Source: a bacterium (GTDB lineage: Bacteria > Actinomycetota > Acidimicrobiia > Spongiisociales > Spongiisociaceae). From it: a DNA stretch of 46,725 nucleotides. Within the stretch, counting starts at the first letter, position 1; each line of letters opens with the position of its first letter. The DNA lies in contig JAPPGU010000024.1 in assembly GCA_028821265.1 (NCBI GenBank), positions 1 through 46,725 of the forward strand, in the 5' to 3' direction. The notes beneath the pieces were generated by a model, which saw nothing but the letters and a program-made list of their open reading frames with translations, was not told where the DNA came from and searched no databases. The translations under genes were made by a program, and so were the position numbers. Below, piece after piece: positions 34,248-43,533 of this stretch.

Positions 34248-34306
34248 AGAGCGAATCCTTGAGGGGGACACGACCGCGCAATCCTTCGGGACGCATCCAG
34301 AGTCAC

Positions 34307-37300
34307 TCACACGAATCCCATTGAGCAGATGACCCTTGGCTCGGTGCGGGTTGTTGAGGTGTCTGGGTGTTCGCAGAGCATCTCTTCCCGGTGAAGACCT
34401 ACGATCAGGGCTGCCAGGTCTGCTGGGGTTCTTTCGCGGACGGCGAGGGCGAGGGTTTGTAAAGCGGAGGGTTGGAGGGGGAATTTTCGGAGGTCCTCCA
34501 GTGCGGCGCCGAGTTCCTCGTCGGGTGCCAGGAGGTCTAGCTGGGGGCTCGATTTGTAGGTCTTCAGTTTCTCATAGCAACGGCCCCGGACTCCGGTTGG
34601 TACCACTGCTACCTTCTCGGGAGGTGTGGTTAGGGGTCCGTCGAAGGCTGCGGCTACCAGGTCGTGGTGGTCTGTCAGCGGAGACCGGGGCGGGGTGTCG
34701 GGCTCGCACTCGGCCATCCGGAGGGCCTCTTGGGGGCTGATCGTGCCGGCCGCACCAGAACGGTGGACAACGGCGAACGCGTCAGACTCCGTCACTGTCT
34801 GGGAATGCACTAGTACACCTGGCGAGCCGGGGGTGCCTGTGCCGTCCGGGGCGGATTCGAGGGTGGCATAGATAACGCTGGGCATAGCCTCGACCCGCTT
34901 GGCCAACTCGGGATGATCGCGTTCGGCGGTACGCCAGATCTCGTAGGCCATCGACACGGGGTCCACCTCGTCGACACCGCCCAGGTCCCATTCGGAGTGC
35001 TCGTCGAAGAGGCCGGCTACAACTTCGCGCTCCCGAGCATCGCCTAGGAAGCGCTCGTCGGACCCCAGCAACCGCGCGTTTTCCTCCAAGCGATCGCGGA
35101 TGCGGCTGCGTAGGTCGATCTCCTCCTCCACCGAGGCAGCAGGGAGCAAGGTGTAGAGCACCACTTGCTCAGCGGCTTGGCCGATACGGTCTACCCGGCC
35201 CGCCCGCTGTACGAGTTTCACGATGGCCCACGGCAGGTCGTAGTTCACGACGATGCGGGCGTCCTGGAGGTTCTGTCCTTCCGACAGCACATCCGTCGAG
35301 ATCAGAACCCGCAGCCCCTTCTCATTCTCGTCCAGGCCGAACGGGTGAGTACCCGGAGAGAAGCGGCGCGCCAATTCGGTGGCGTTCCCTGTTTGGCCGG
35401 TCACCATGGCTACGTCTCGCACGCCCCGCAGTTCGAGCGCCCTCAGGACGTAGGTGGCGGTGTCCGTGTATTCGGTGAAGACCAGCACCTTTTCGTCCCC
35501 GTGTCGTTCCAACACGATCCTGGCCAGGGTGTCGATCTTGCCGTCCGTGGCCTGGTCCCAGCGCCCGAAGCGTTCCAGCATCTTCTCGATGCTGTCGATG
35601 TCGTCGGTCAGGTCCGCCAGGAACCCGTCATTGAGATGCTCGGGGCCTAGCCATCGCAACTTCGGTGGAGGGCTGAAGACGAGTTGCTGGTAGGCCTGCT
35701 CAGGTGTGAGCCCGAACTCATCGTCGCCGAAGATGCCGTCGTGTTCCGTGCCCGAACCCAGGTCCCAGACAGCCCTGTCCAGCGGTCCGACGGGAATAGG
35801 GCGGTCTTGCTCCATCGCGTGGAGGAATACCCGGTCGCGGAGTAGGTGGCGGCGCAACGTGAGCAGGAATGCGGGGCCGGAGGATGACAAGCGCTTGAAC
35901 ATCATCACCCGGTTGAACCCGTCGAGGGTCCCGCGGGCTGCTCTCCGCAGGTCACTGATGAGTTGCTCCTCGTCTTCGTCGGCGGGCTCGGCGCCGGTTA
36001 GGTACTTGTGCAGGGAGTAGCGGGGGCGCTTCAAGTTCTTCACGGCGTCGAGCGTGGTGTCGGACAGCATCTCGATGGCCGGGTCCGTGGGTGTCAAGGC
36101 CCGCTCGACAGGCCGCGGTATTCGCTCGGGGAAATAGAACCTCGTCTTGTCACCGAACGTCAGGAACTTCCGCCCCCGGCGATCGGTCCCCGCATAGTTG
36201 TCCTCGATGAAGCGCCGGGTGCGGCGCACCATGAACTGGGACATGAGGGTCTGCCAGTCCTCGAGATGCTCTGAACGGCGGAACGCGACCAGCGATGAGG
36301 TACGGCCCTCGCATTCAATGGAGAAGAGGTCCTCGCCTCTCTCGGCGATGGCGAGGTTCGGGCGGATGCCTAGGTCGGCGTGTTCGTCTACGAACAGGGA
36401 TAGTTGGCCGTTCAGGTCATCGAGGCTCTTGTTGTAGGGCGTGGCAGATAGCAGCACGACCTTCGAGTCGTTGTCCGAGATGTAGCGCCGCAACGCCTGG
36501 TGGTCGATACGCCCCGGGTTGCGGAGGTTGTGGGATTCGTCGACCACTACTAGCCGGTGCCGAGTCATCTGAGGCAGCTTCCGGGCGGCCATCGACAGCG
36601 ACAGCACCTTCCCATGAAGTCTGTACTTGCTTTGGTACGACTCCCACATGGGCACGAGATTCTTCGGACATACGATGAGGGTCTCCCAGCCGTGGTCCTC
36701 CTGCAGGAGGCGGGCGATGGCCGTGGCCACCATCGTCTTGCCCAGACCGACCACGTCCCCGATCATCACGCCGCCCCGATCGAGCACGATGCGCGCCGCG
36801 ATCTTCACCGCCGCTTCCTGGAACTTCAGGAGCTGGCGAGCCATCGAGGCGGGCAGGCCGAACTGGATCAGTCCCTCCCGTGCCTCTTGTGACAGGTGGT
36901 AGGCCATCTTCAGGTATACGAGGTACGGCTCGAGCGGCGTAGCTCCGGCCCATGAACCGTCGATCAGCCTCACCAACTCGGGATTGACCGGCACCGTGAA
37001 CGGATCGTTCCAGCGCTCGTCGAACCAATCAGCCAGCTTCTCCGTGGACATGATGTCGGTGACATCCACGTTGAGTTCGCCCTGATCCCTCAGGCCGGCC
37101 TGTGTCAGGTTGGACGACCCCGCATAGCCCACCCGCGGAACCGGCACGTCATCGCGGTGTGCCAGGTACAGCTTGGCGTGAAGTCGGTGACGCAGATAGA
37201 GACGGACATCTACCACCCCGTCGTCTATCTGCCGGCGGAGCTCGCGTAGCGCAGCTTCGTCGGTGGGTGTCGGTAACCCGACTTCAAGCTGGGCCCGAAA

Positions 37301-37606
37301 CTCGTCTACGGTACGGCCGAGGCGTTCGGTCGCCATCTCGGCATCGGTTTCCGGAGAAGGGTGGACGCTCATCAGGCGTCGCATCTCCTCCCGAGGATCC
37401 TCGGTCATGCCAACTAGCACCCGAGCGGCGGGGCGACCCGGTTCGCCAGACAGATCGCCGACCCGATCCGCGATCAGCCCCCACCCCCGCAGGTTGAAGT
37501 AGCCCACTGCAACGTCCAGCGCCCGGGAAGTCGCCAACGTATCCGACAGAGCCTCTTCCATCTGGGAATCCCCGTCCGGCGCCAGGTTGTCAAGGATGCG
37601 GGGCAT
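34307..37606 (-). CDS. PLD-nuclease and SNF2-family helicase fusion
   Basis: 1099 residues. An N-terminal phospholipase-D-like phosphodiesterase domain is shown by 'HAKLYLAH' (143) and 'GSSNLTQAG' (163). A superfamily-2 SNF2/HepA-like helicase follows: Walker A 'GDVVGLGKTM' (283), 'DESHN' (356), 'LLSATPYNK' (385), and in the second RecA domain 'STDVLSEGQNLQDA' and 'QRAGRVDRIGQ'. Such fusions occur in restriction and DISARM-like or helicase-methylase-ATPase defence loci. Single PLD motif, so it would need to dimerise to cut DNA. It lies 6 bases after the methylase stop, so the two genes form one operon. Confidence 0.87.
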   Translation of the reverse strand: MPRILDNLAPDGDSQMEEALSDTLATSRALDVAVGYFNLRGWGLIADRVGDLSGEPGRPAARVLVGMTEDPREEMRRLMSVHPSPETDAEMATERLGRTVDEFRAQLEVGLPTPTDEAALRELRRQIDDGVVDVRLYLRHRLHAKLYLAHRDDVPVPRVGYAGSSNLTQAGLRDQGELNVDVTDIMSTEKLADWFDERWNDPFTVPVNPELVRLIDGSWAGATPLEPYLVYLKMAYHLSQEAREGLIQFGLPASMARQLLKFQEAAVKIAARIVLDRGGVMIGDVVGLGKTMVATAIARLLQEDHGWETLIVCPKNLVPMWESYQSKYRLHGKVLSLSMAARKLPQMTRHRLVVVDESHNLRNPGRIDHQALRRYISDNDSKVVLLSATPYNKSLDDLNGQLSLFVDEHADLGIRPNLAIAERGEDLFSIECEGRTSSLVAFRRSEHLEDWQTLMSQFMVRRTRRFIEDNYAGTDRRGRKFLTFGDKTRFYFPERIPRPVERALTPTDPAIEMLSDTTLDAVKNLKRPRYSLHKYLTGAEPADEDEEQLISDLRRAARGTLDGFNRVMMFKRLSSSGPAFLLTLRRHLLRDRVFLHAMEQDRPIPVGPLDRAVWDLGSGTEHDGIFGDDEFGLTPEQAYQQLVFSPPPKLRWLGPEHLNDGFLADLTDDIDSIEKMLERFGRWDQATDGKIDTLARIVLERHGDEKVLVFTEYTDTATYVLRALELRGVRDVAMVTGQTGNATELARRFSPGTHPFGLDENEKGLRVLISTDVLSEGQNLQDARIVVNYDLPWAIVKLVQRAGRVDRIGQAAEQVVLYTLLPAASVEEEIDLRSRIRDRLEENARLLGSDERFLGDAREREVVAGLFDEHSEWDLGGVDEVDPVSMAYEIWRTAERDHPELAKRVEAMPSVIYATLESAPDGTGTPGSPGVLVHSQTVTESDAFAVVHRSGAAGTISPQEALRMAECEPDTPPRSPLTDHHDLVAAAFDGPLTTPPEKVAVVPTGVRGRCYEKLKTYKSSPQLDLLAPDEELGAALEDLRKFPLQPSALQTLALAVRERTPADLAALIVGLHREEMLCEHPDTSTTRTEPRVICSMGFV

Positions 37607-37612
37607 CGTGTA

Positions 37613-39733
37613 CTACCTTGATCCGAACGTCATACGATCGCGAAACCCTCCGGCGGGTTCGTACGCGTACTCAATGCCCCAGGCGCGGGCCAGCAACAGG
37701 TCAGCTTCGTCGGTTATGTACGAACACTTGAGAATGTCGTAGCGTGCAACCTGTATTCCGGCATTTAGTTTGTACGAAAGAAACTTAGGTAGGTCTCGCC
37801 TGAGTTGGCCGGCGAGCTGAAGCAGACGACTCCCTTGTGAGGATGAGACAAGGGAAGGCAAATCCGCAGGGAAGGATCCAAGGACGCTCTTCTTAACATG
37901 GTACTCATCGTCGTAGGCCAACCACCAGAGATATCCCCAACGACCCCCCATGATCAGCCACGCTATATCTCGTTCCTCTGAAGTTCTGAAACAGAGCCAG
38001 TTGTACTTTGGCGAGATTTTGCGTATCCCATTGGGATGAATATCGGGTGGAGGCTGATCGTATATTCCGAACTTGTATCTCGCGTTGTCTGTGACAGCTA
38101 GCTTGTGGTCAGACTCCTTTACTAGCGAGTTCTCCTTTAGGGATGAAAACTCCTGGATCATTGACGTGAACGCCCTTGACAACGGAGCTGAATTGATGAA
38201 CGGCCATTGCGAGATGAGGCCGTAGGTCAAGAGGCCATCATGGGGCCTCGTATACTCTGTAAGGAAGAACAGCGTGGGGCGACCGTCCGCCAGCCACCTG
38301 CGAACTTGGGTTGTTAGCAAGCCTTGGCCGCCTGTTCGTGAGGCAATGAGAATTGAGTTGCGTACTTTTGCACTCCCGGCGAATAGACAGCCAGGAATGT
38401 TGGCATAGGAAGACACCCAGAGGGCCGGGAAGGTGTCGGTCAGATGATTGCGGAGTGGCGCGTATAGCTTGCCGAAACACAGCGAGTGCATGACGATCAT
38501 TGCAAGGCGACCCGACGGATTGACCAGGGTGGAAGCTCGCTCCACACAAACCGCATAGAGATCGGGACACTTCTCCGTTATGTATCCCCGCCAGGAGTAC
38601 TCGGTTACGTCTTTCTTGTTGATGTAGGGCGGGTTGCCAATCACCACATCGAATCCGCCATCTCGCCAGACCGAGGGAAACTCAGCGAACCAGTGGAATG
38701 GAGCATGGGACTGTGCCCAGGCCTCCAAGCCCTCCCTCTGGTCCCTCATCTCGTACAGAGCCACGTCAGCTTGGGTGGTCGCAGCGTGGATCTGTGCCGT
38801 CAGCCGCTGCTTACCCGCTACGGCACTTGTTCCGGAGTCGGCGATCTGCTCCTTGACGAACAATTCATAGGCATCGGCGGCCTTCTTGGCAGCCTGTTCG
38901 GCTGCCTTGATTCCCAGCAACTGCAGAAGGTCGTCCGAGAAACGGCGGTCGGCATCGGCCAGATCGGCGATCCCGACGAGGAGGTTCCCCGACTTGATGT
39001 TGAAGTCCAGGTCCGGCAACGGCTCGATCTGGCTCACGTCCTCTAGTTGGGCCACCAACTTCAGGAACAGTCTGAGCTTGGCTATCTCGGCGGCCTCCCC
39101 CATGAGGTCGACGCCGTACAGGTTGTTGAGACAGATCGTCTTCAACAGCCAGTACCGATCGCTCGGGTGGTTTTCTGCCTCCTCCAAGAACTGCGGGACA
39201 TGCGACCAACCTGCCGGACCACGGGCAACCGAGTCGGCGATCTCGCGGGCGCGATCGAGCACCAAGGTGTACATGGGCTCGAGTACGTCCAGGGCGGATA
39301 GGAGGAACGCTCCCGACCCGCACGTCGGATCGCACACCGTCAGCGAGCGCAGTACCTCGAAGGCGACTTCGCATTCATCCGGCGTCATCTGGCTGAGGTA
39401 ATCCTCCATCACGCCCGCTAAGTCGAGGTTGGCGGTAACCGCGTCGTTGATGTTGTCCACGCCACCGCCGTCCACCAGCGCCACAAGCTCGTTGTAGCGA
39501 TCACGCCTGTGGGTCACGTCACACCACCGCTCGCCCGGCAGGGCGATGTCGAGTACCGGAACTGGGAATTCGCTCGGGTCAAGATCTCCGCCAGGCAGGT
39601 CCACCTCCCGCCCATACCCGAGGACAGAATGGAGGTAGCGATCCTTGGAGCCGGGTAGTAGCACACACGGATCTTCGAGGCCGCGGTCCACCAGTCGATC
39701 CACCACCGCGGGGATGATCGTGGAAACGCTCAT
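37613..39733 (-). CDS. Eco57I-type adenine methylase, C-terminal part (split gene)
   Basis: 706 residues: SAM-binding motif I 'CDPTCGSGAFLLSAL' near 135 and catalytic motif IV 'VVIGNPPYIN' near 360, the N6-adenine/N4-cytosine signature N-P-P-Y. The C-terminal 300 residues form the target-recognition region and are noticeably less GC-rich. The protein begins 'MSVSTIIPAVVDRL', which in intact relatives continues directly from '...GAYYTKPDVTAY'. That part is in the upstream ORF, so the whole gene (about 1,080 codons) is broken by one missing base at about 39731-39737. The ATG overlaps the upstream stop (ATGA), so coupled translation could still make two polypeptides. Confidence 0.82.
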   Translation of the reverse strand: MSVSTIIPAVVDRLVDRGLEDPCVLLPGSKDRYLHSVLGYGREVDLPGGDLDPSEFPVPVLDIALPGERWCDVTHRRDRYNELVALVDGGGVDNINDAVTANLDLAGVMEDYLSQMTPDECEVAFEVLRSLTVCDPTCGSGAFLLSALDVLEPMYTLVLDRAREIADSVARGPAGWSHVPQFLEEAENHPSDRYWLLKTICLNNLYGVDLMGEAAEIAKLRLFLKLVAQLEDVSQIEPLPDLDFNIKSGNLLVGIADLADADRRFSDDLLQLLGIKAAEQAAKKAADAYELFVKEQIADSGTSAVAGKQRLTAQIHAATTQADVALYEMRDQREGLEAWAQSHAPFHWFAEFPSVWRDGGFDVVIGNPPYINKKDVTEYSWRGYITEKCPDLYAVCVERASTLVNPSGRLAMIVMHSLCFGKLYAPLRNHLTDTFPALWVSSYANIPGCLFAGSAKVRNSILIASRTGGQGLLTTQVRRWLADGRPTLFFLTEYTRPHDGLLTYGLISQWPFINSAPLSRAFTSMIQEFSSLKENSLVKESDHKLAVTDNARYKFGIYDQPPPDIHPNGIRKISPKYNWLCFRTSEERDIAWLIMGGRWGYLWWLAYDDEYHVKKSVLGSFPADLPSLVSSSQGSRLLQLAGQLRRDLPKFLSYKLNAGIQVARYDILKCSYITDEADLLLARAWGIEYAYEPAGGFRDRMTFGSR

Positions 39734-40860
39734 ATAGCCGTCACGTCCGGCTTGGTGTAGTAGGCGCCCTTCTCCTTACGGCCCTTTTCCGTGTAGTTGA
39801 CGTACTGTTCGAAGATGAACCCGAGGATGTCGGGATTGATCTCATTGTGCTCGCCCGACGGGCGTTCGTCCAGGTGCCAACGCCACTGGTCGAAGAAGTC
39901 GAACAGCGACTCGAAGGCGGAGTCCGGGATCTCCATCTCGTAGTCGCGTTCCAGATCATGGCGCTCGAAGATTCCACCATCCACATACGGCACCTGGCCG
40001 ACGATCCGGCAGATGTCCGGATCCCAGGTCTGCTCGGAGGGATGCTTGCCCAACCCCTGGTGGAACAGCGGAAGCAAGAGATCGCCGAAATACGCATTGA
40101 GATCGCGCCCGCCGGACATCTCCGTGATCTGCTTCAGGCGGTTCTGTAGATAGTTGGGATCCGAACCAAGGAATCCCTTCTTCTGGATGAAATAGATGAA
40201 CATGAGCCTGTTCATGAGCACCGAGGCGTACCAGCGCCGATCGCGCTCCTTATGGGCTGGGATGCCCTTGATCTGCTCGGTGAGGGCCTGGTGGTATTTC
40301 TTGAACTCGGTGTAAAAGCGCTTGGTGACCTTGTCGACGTTGAAGGATTGCCGGACCCTCTCCAGCACCTGTGGCCCGGTCAGCTTCTCCTTGATTTCGA
40401 ACCGGACGCGATCCAACCGCTGCAGCAAGGCGTCGTTGCCTTGGCCCCTCCGGTAGTGGTGGTCCACCAGCCGCCATCCCGTACCGGACGGCCGCTGCTC
40501 GGGCCACAGCCAAAGTTGCTCCGTGGGAGCCGCGAACACGACCAGTTGGTCTGACGACCAGTGCCTCAGCTCACGGGCCTTCCGGTGCTGCTCCGCCCGC
40601 GAGGGGATATCAGGAAGGCCGATGCTCCAAACCATCACCCCCCGCTTCTCCGCCACGCACTCCCCGATGACCGGAACTTCCGGCGCAGCGGTCATGGCCT
40701 CCAAGGGTTGTTGGTGCAGAGAATCAGGCGGGTTGTCCCACAGGAGGTGTTCACGGAACAACGTCTGGAACCGGGCCCCATCAAGCAGTTGTCGCATCCG
40801 GTCGTAGCGTTGACCCTGGAGAGTTGCTGAGCGCCCTCGACCAGCGTCCACGGAACTCAA
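39730..40860 (-). CDS. Eco57I-type methylase/restriction protein, N-terminal part (split gene)
   Basis: 376 residues. The region matches the N-terminal domain of large Eco57I/PglX-like methylases: a possible nuclease-like part ('VIGECVAEKRGVMVWSIG', 'DQLVVFAAPTEQLWLW') followed by the helical region 'FYTEFKKYHQALTEQI' and 'NRLMFIYFIQKKGFL', then 'LGFIFEQYVN' and 'GAYYTKPDVTAI' just before the stop. In relatives the methylase domain follows without a break. Starts at ATG 40860. First intact gene of the methylase-helicase operon. Confidence 0.78.
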   Translation of the reverse strand: MSSVDAGRGRSATLQGQRYDRMRQLLDGARFQTLFREHLLWDNPPDSLHQQPLEAMTAAPEVPVIGECVAEKRGVMVWSIGLPDIPSRAEQHRKARELRHWSSDQLVVFAAPTEQLWLWPEQRPSGTGWRLVDHHYRRGQGNDALLQRLDRVRFEIKEKLTGPQVLERVRQSFNVDKVTKRFYTEFKKYHQALTEQIKGIPAHKERDRRWYASVLMNRLMFIYFIQKKGFLGSDPNYLQNRLKQITEMSGGRDLNAYFGDLLLPLFHQGLGKHPSEQTWDPDICRIVGQVPYVDGGIFERHDLERDYEMEIPDSAFESLFDFFDQWRWHLDERPSGEHNEINPDILGFIFEQYVNYTEKGRKEKGAYYTKPDVTAI

Positions 40861-40869
40861 CGCGGGCGG

Positions 40870-41034
40870 CTAGAGGCGCTCACCGAGTAGGGCGAGCCCA
40901 CTGGTCGCGTCCGTGAGATCATCGTGAGCGCTGCCCACCCTGGCGAGAACCTGAGCGGCGAGAGCACCCGACAGATCCGCGTGCTGTAGGCGAGCTGTGA
41001 TCGTCGCCTCCGCGAGTCCGCCGACGCATCCAGC
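40870..41034 (-). pseudogene. Possible C-terminal gene remnant
   Basis: A start-less frame reading 'GGLAEATITARLQHADLSG' then 'VLARVGSAHDDLTDATSGLA' ends 9 bases before the methylase start. It has an amphipathic-helix look and the codon bias of a real gene but a stop and no start upstream. Possibly the tail of a deleted upstream member of the operon. Family unknown. Confidence 0.25.
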
Positions 41035-41131
41035 AACACGTGGTGTGCATTAATCGGCCTGTTTGCTGCAAATCATGCCCGCGGCGGTCGGTGACGTTAG
41101 AATTTCCTCATGAATTCTACCTTCGAGGGCC

Positions 41132-41159
41132 TTGACATGAAGAATTGTCCAGGTATATG
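41132..41159 (+). promoter_or_regulatory. Candidate promoter in the 669-base gap before the Fic gene
   Basis: TTGACA (41132) and TATATG (41154) are 16 bases apart and face the Fic gene, giving a leader of about 370 bases. Just upstream, AGAATT...AATTCT arms at 41099-41118 form an imperfect palindrome. The rest of 40861-41529 shows no gene apart from the remnant at its left end. Confidence 0.4.
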
Positions 41160-41529
41160 GGGACTATCGAGGCGCCCCTCGCCTGACAGCATCTGCGTGA
41201 ATTCGCCGCGGTCCCTCCACACCTTGGCGACTCGACCGCGACGCCCGACACGAGCGGGCTCTTGATCTGCCTACGAGCGGAGGGCTCTGCACCGACAGTT
41301 GGCGAGCAGGGCATGGCTCCGGTTGCTCTAGTGGTGTTCCCACATGACCGCGGGTATCCGGCTGATATGCCCTGCTATCGTCAGGCGGTCTTCGTTAACC
41401 CTCGTCCGCCTCACTACTCACCGGCCGACGGCCAGTACTGCGGAGCCCGGTCGTCAGCGTATCGGCCGGACCCAGTGCTGCTCTTGCGTCTAGTCAGGTG
41501 GGTGGTGACGATCACGTGTGGAAGGAACC

Positions 41530-43008
41530 ATGCCCGATAGCACGCCTCACGAAGCGCCGGTCATCTCACATAAGTGGGAACGAATTGAAGACCTGCCAGC
41601 GAACTGGCACGATCTTTGCCGCCCTGATCTCCACGCCGTTCATGGGCAGTGGGTTAGCGAACGCAATCTCATCAAGGACCCGGCCAAGATCGAGACGTTT
41701 CAGGAACGGCTCGCCCTGCGCTGGGCTATTGAGACCGGAATCATCGAGCGTCTCTATACCGTTGATCGCGGAGTGACCGTACAGATCCTCAACGCTGGGC
41801 TTGGGGCACTCGGCAGCTTCCACGCGAAGGGTCGCCTCTCTACCAACGCTCGGGCCCTAATCGCTGATCAACACGCCGCCCTTGAGATGGTGATGGATAT
41901 CGTGGGCGGATCCCGCGAACTAACGTCATTCACCATTAAGGAGATACACCAGCGCCTCACTCTGAGCCAGGAAACGTGCGACGCAGAGGACGAGCGGGGA
42001 AACCCCATGAAGGTCCGGTTGCTGAAAGGCAGATGGAAGAGGCAGCCGAACAATCCCAGGCGGCTCGATGGATCGATCCACCAGTATTGCCCGCCTGAGT
42101 TTGTCCAAGATGAGATCGACCAGTTGCTGGTCTGGCGCAACGAGCATGTCGACGTTTGCCCCGAAGTCGAAGCGGCGTGGTTTCACCATCGCTTTGCGCA
42201 GATTCATCCATTCCAGGACGGCAACGGTCGCGTCGCCCGCGCCCTTACCAGCGCTGACCTCCTCAAGGCGGACCATCTCGTCCTCGTCATTCGAGACGAG
42301 GAACACCGCGAAAGCTACCTCGACGCGCTAGCAGCTGCTGACAATGGCGACCTGAAGCCGCTTGTCGATCTCTTCGCTGACATCCAGATCAGCGACCTCC
42401 AGGAAGCGATGACGTCTATTCGCTCACTTCGCGGCGAGACCATGGTGAAAGTTACGGACTCGATAGCGGAGCGCGTCAGGCGCCGGAAGGAAGCCTCGCA
42501 GCAGCGCGCCGTCGGAATCATGGGTGACCTCCTCGAGGTTGCCAGCTTCCGCCTTGAGGAGGCTGCAGGTGAGTTGCGGCGAGCCCTGGATACAGACGTT
42601 TCCGCTCATGTGTTCACAGATACAGAAGACAAGCAGAACTGGTGGTCCTGGCAGATCATCAAGGCTGCACAAAAGCACCGGTACTACGCCGATCTGGATC
42701 GCCCTCGCCGCTGGGTGTCCTTGCGCCTTAGCTTGCCAACAATCGAGAAGGAAACAACAAGCTTTATCATCTCGCTGCACGCCGTCGGTCACGCTGCCGA
42801 TCTGCACGCCGTGACGGCCTTTCTCACGTATCGCTTGAGCGGGTCGGACGACGAATCGGACCACCACTGGGAGTGTGTGATCGTTCCTGAGCACCCTTTC
42901 AGGTATAGAGCGGAAACCGCGAGGCTCGAACCTACTGCCAATCAATTCCGCAACTGGCTCAAAACGACTATCGAGAACGGCCTGAGTATCTGGGGTGAGA
43001 GCCTCTAA
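41530..43008 (+). CDS. Fic-domain protein (AMPylase-like)
   Basis: 492 residues. The Fic core is complete: 'IHPFQDGNGRVARAL' (H-P-F-x-D-G-N-G-R-x-x-R) near residue 230 should transfer AMP or a related group to a protein hydroxyl. Upstream, 'AIETGIIERLYTV' aligns with the auto-inhibitory helix (S/T)-x-x-x-E-(G/N), with Arg in place of Gly/Asn. A C-terminal domain of about 230 residues follows with no recognised family. ATG 41530 is preferred over GTG 41518 because GGAAGGA precedes it. Could be a stand-alone anti-phage Fic protein or a general regulator; the target is unknown. Confidence 0.85.
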   Translation: MPDSTPHEAPVISHKWERIEDLPANWHDLCRPDLHAVHGQWVSERNLIKDPAKIETFQERLALRWAIETGIIERLYTVDRGVTVQILNAGLGALGSFHAKGRLSTNARALIADQHAALEMVMDIVGGSRELTSFTIKEIHQRLTLSQETCDAEDERGNPMKVRLLKGRWKRQPNNPRRLDGSIHQYCPPEFVQDEIDQLLVWRNEHVDVCPEVEAAWFHHRFAQIHPFQDGNGRVARALTSADLLKADHLVLVIRDEEHRESYLDALAAADNGDLKPLVDLFADIQISDLQEAMTSIRSLRGETMVKVTDSIAERVRRRKEASQQRAVGIMGDLLEVASFRLEEAAGELRRALDTDVSAHVFTDTEDKQNWWSWQIIKAAQKHRYYADLDRPRRWVSLRLSLPTIEKETTSFIISLHAVGHAADLHAVTAFLTYRLSGSDDESDHHWECVIVPEHPFRYRAETARLEPTANQFRNWLKTTIENGLSIWGESL

Positions 43009-43076
43009 AGCCCTGCTTCGTCAGGGTGCGAGACCGTTTCGGTGTGGAACTGCCGCGAGTGGGTAGCGGTGGTCCT

Positions 43077-43528
<452 letters not shown>

Positions 43529-43533
43529 AGGGC

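Noticed and set aside
34307..40860. Complete DISARM or BREX system
   Set aside because: Only a methylase and a PLD-SNF2 helicase are present; the signature genes (drmA/drmB, pglZ, brxC, brxL) are absent from the window.
41262..41540. 92-codon plus-strand ORF before the Fic gene
   Set aside because: No ribosome site, no recognisable fold and irregular codon use; better read as leader or non-coding DNA.
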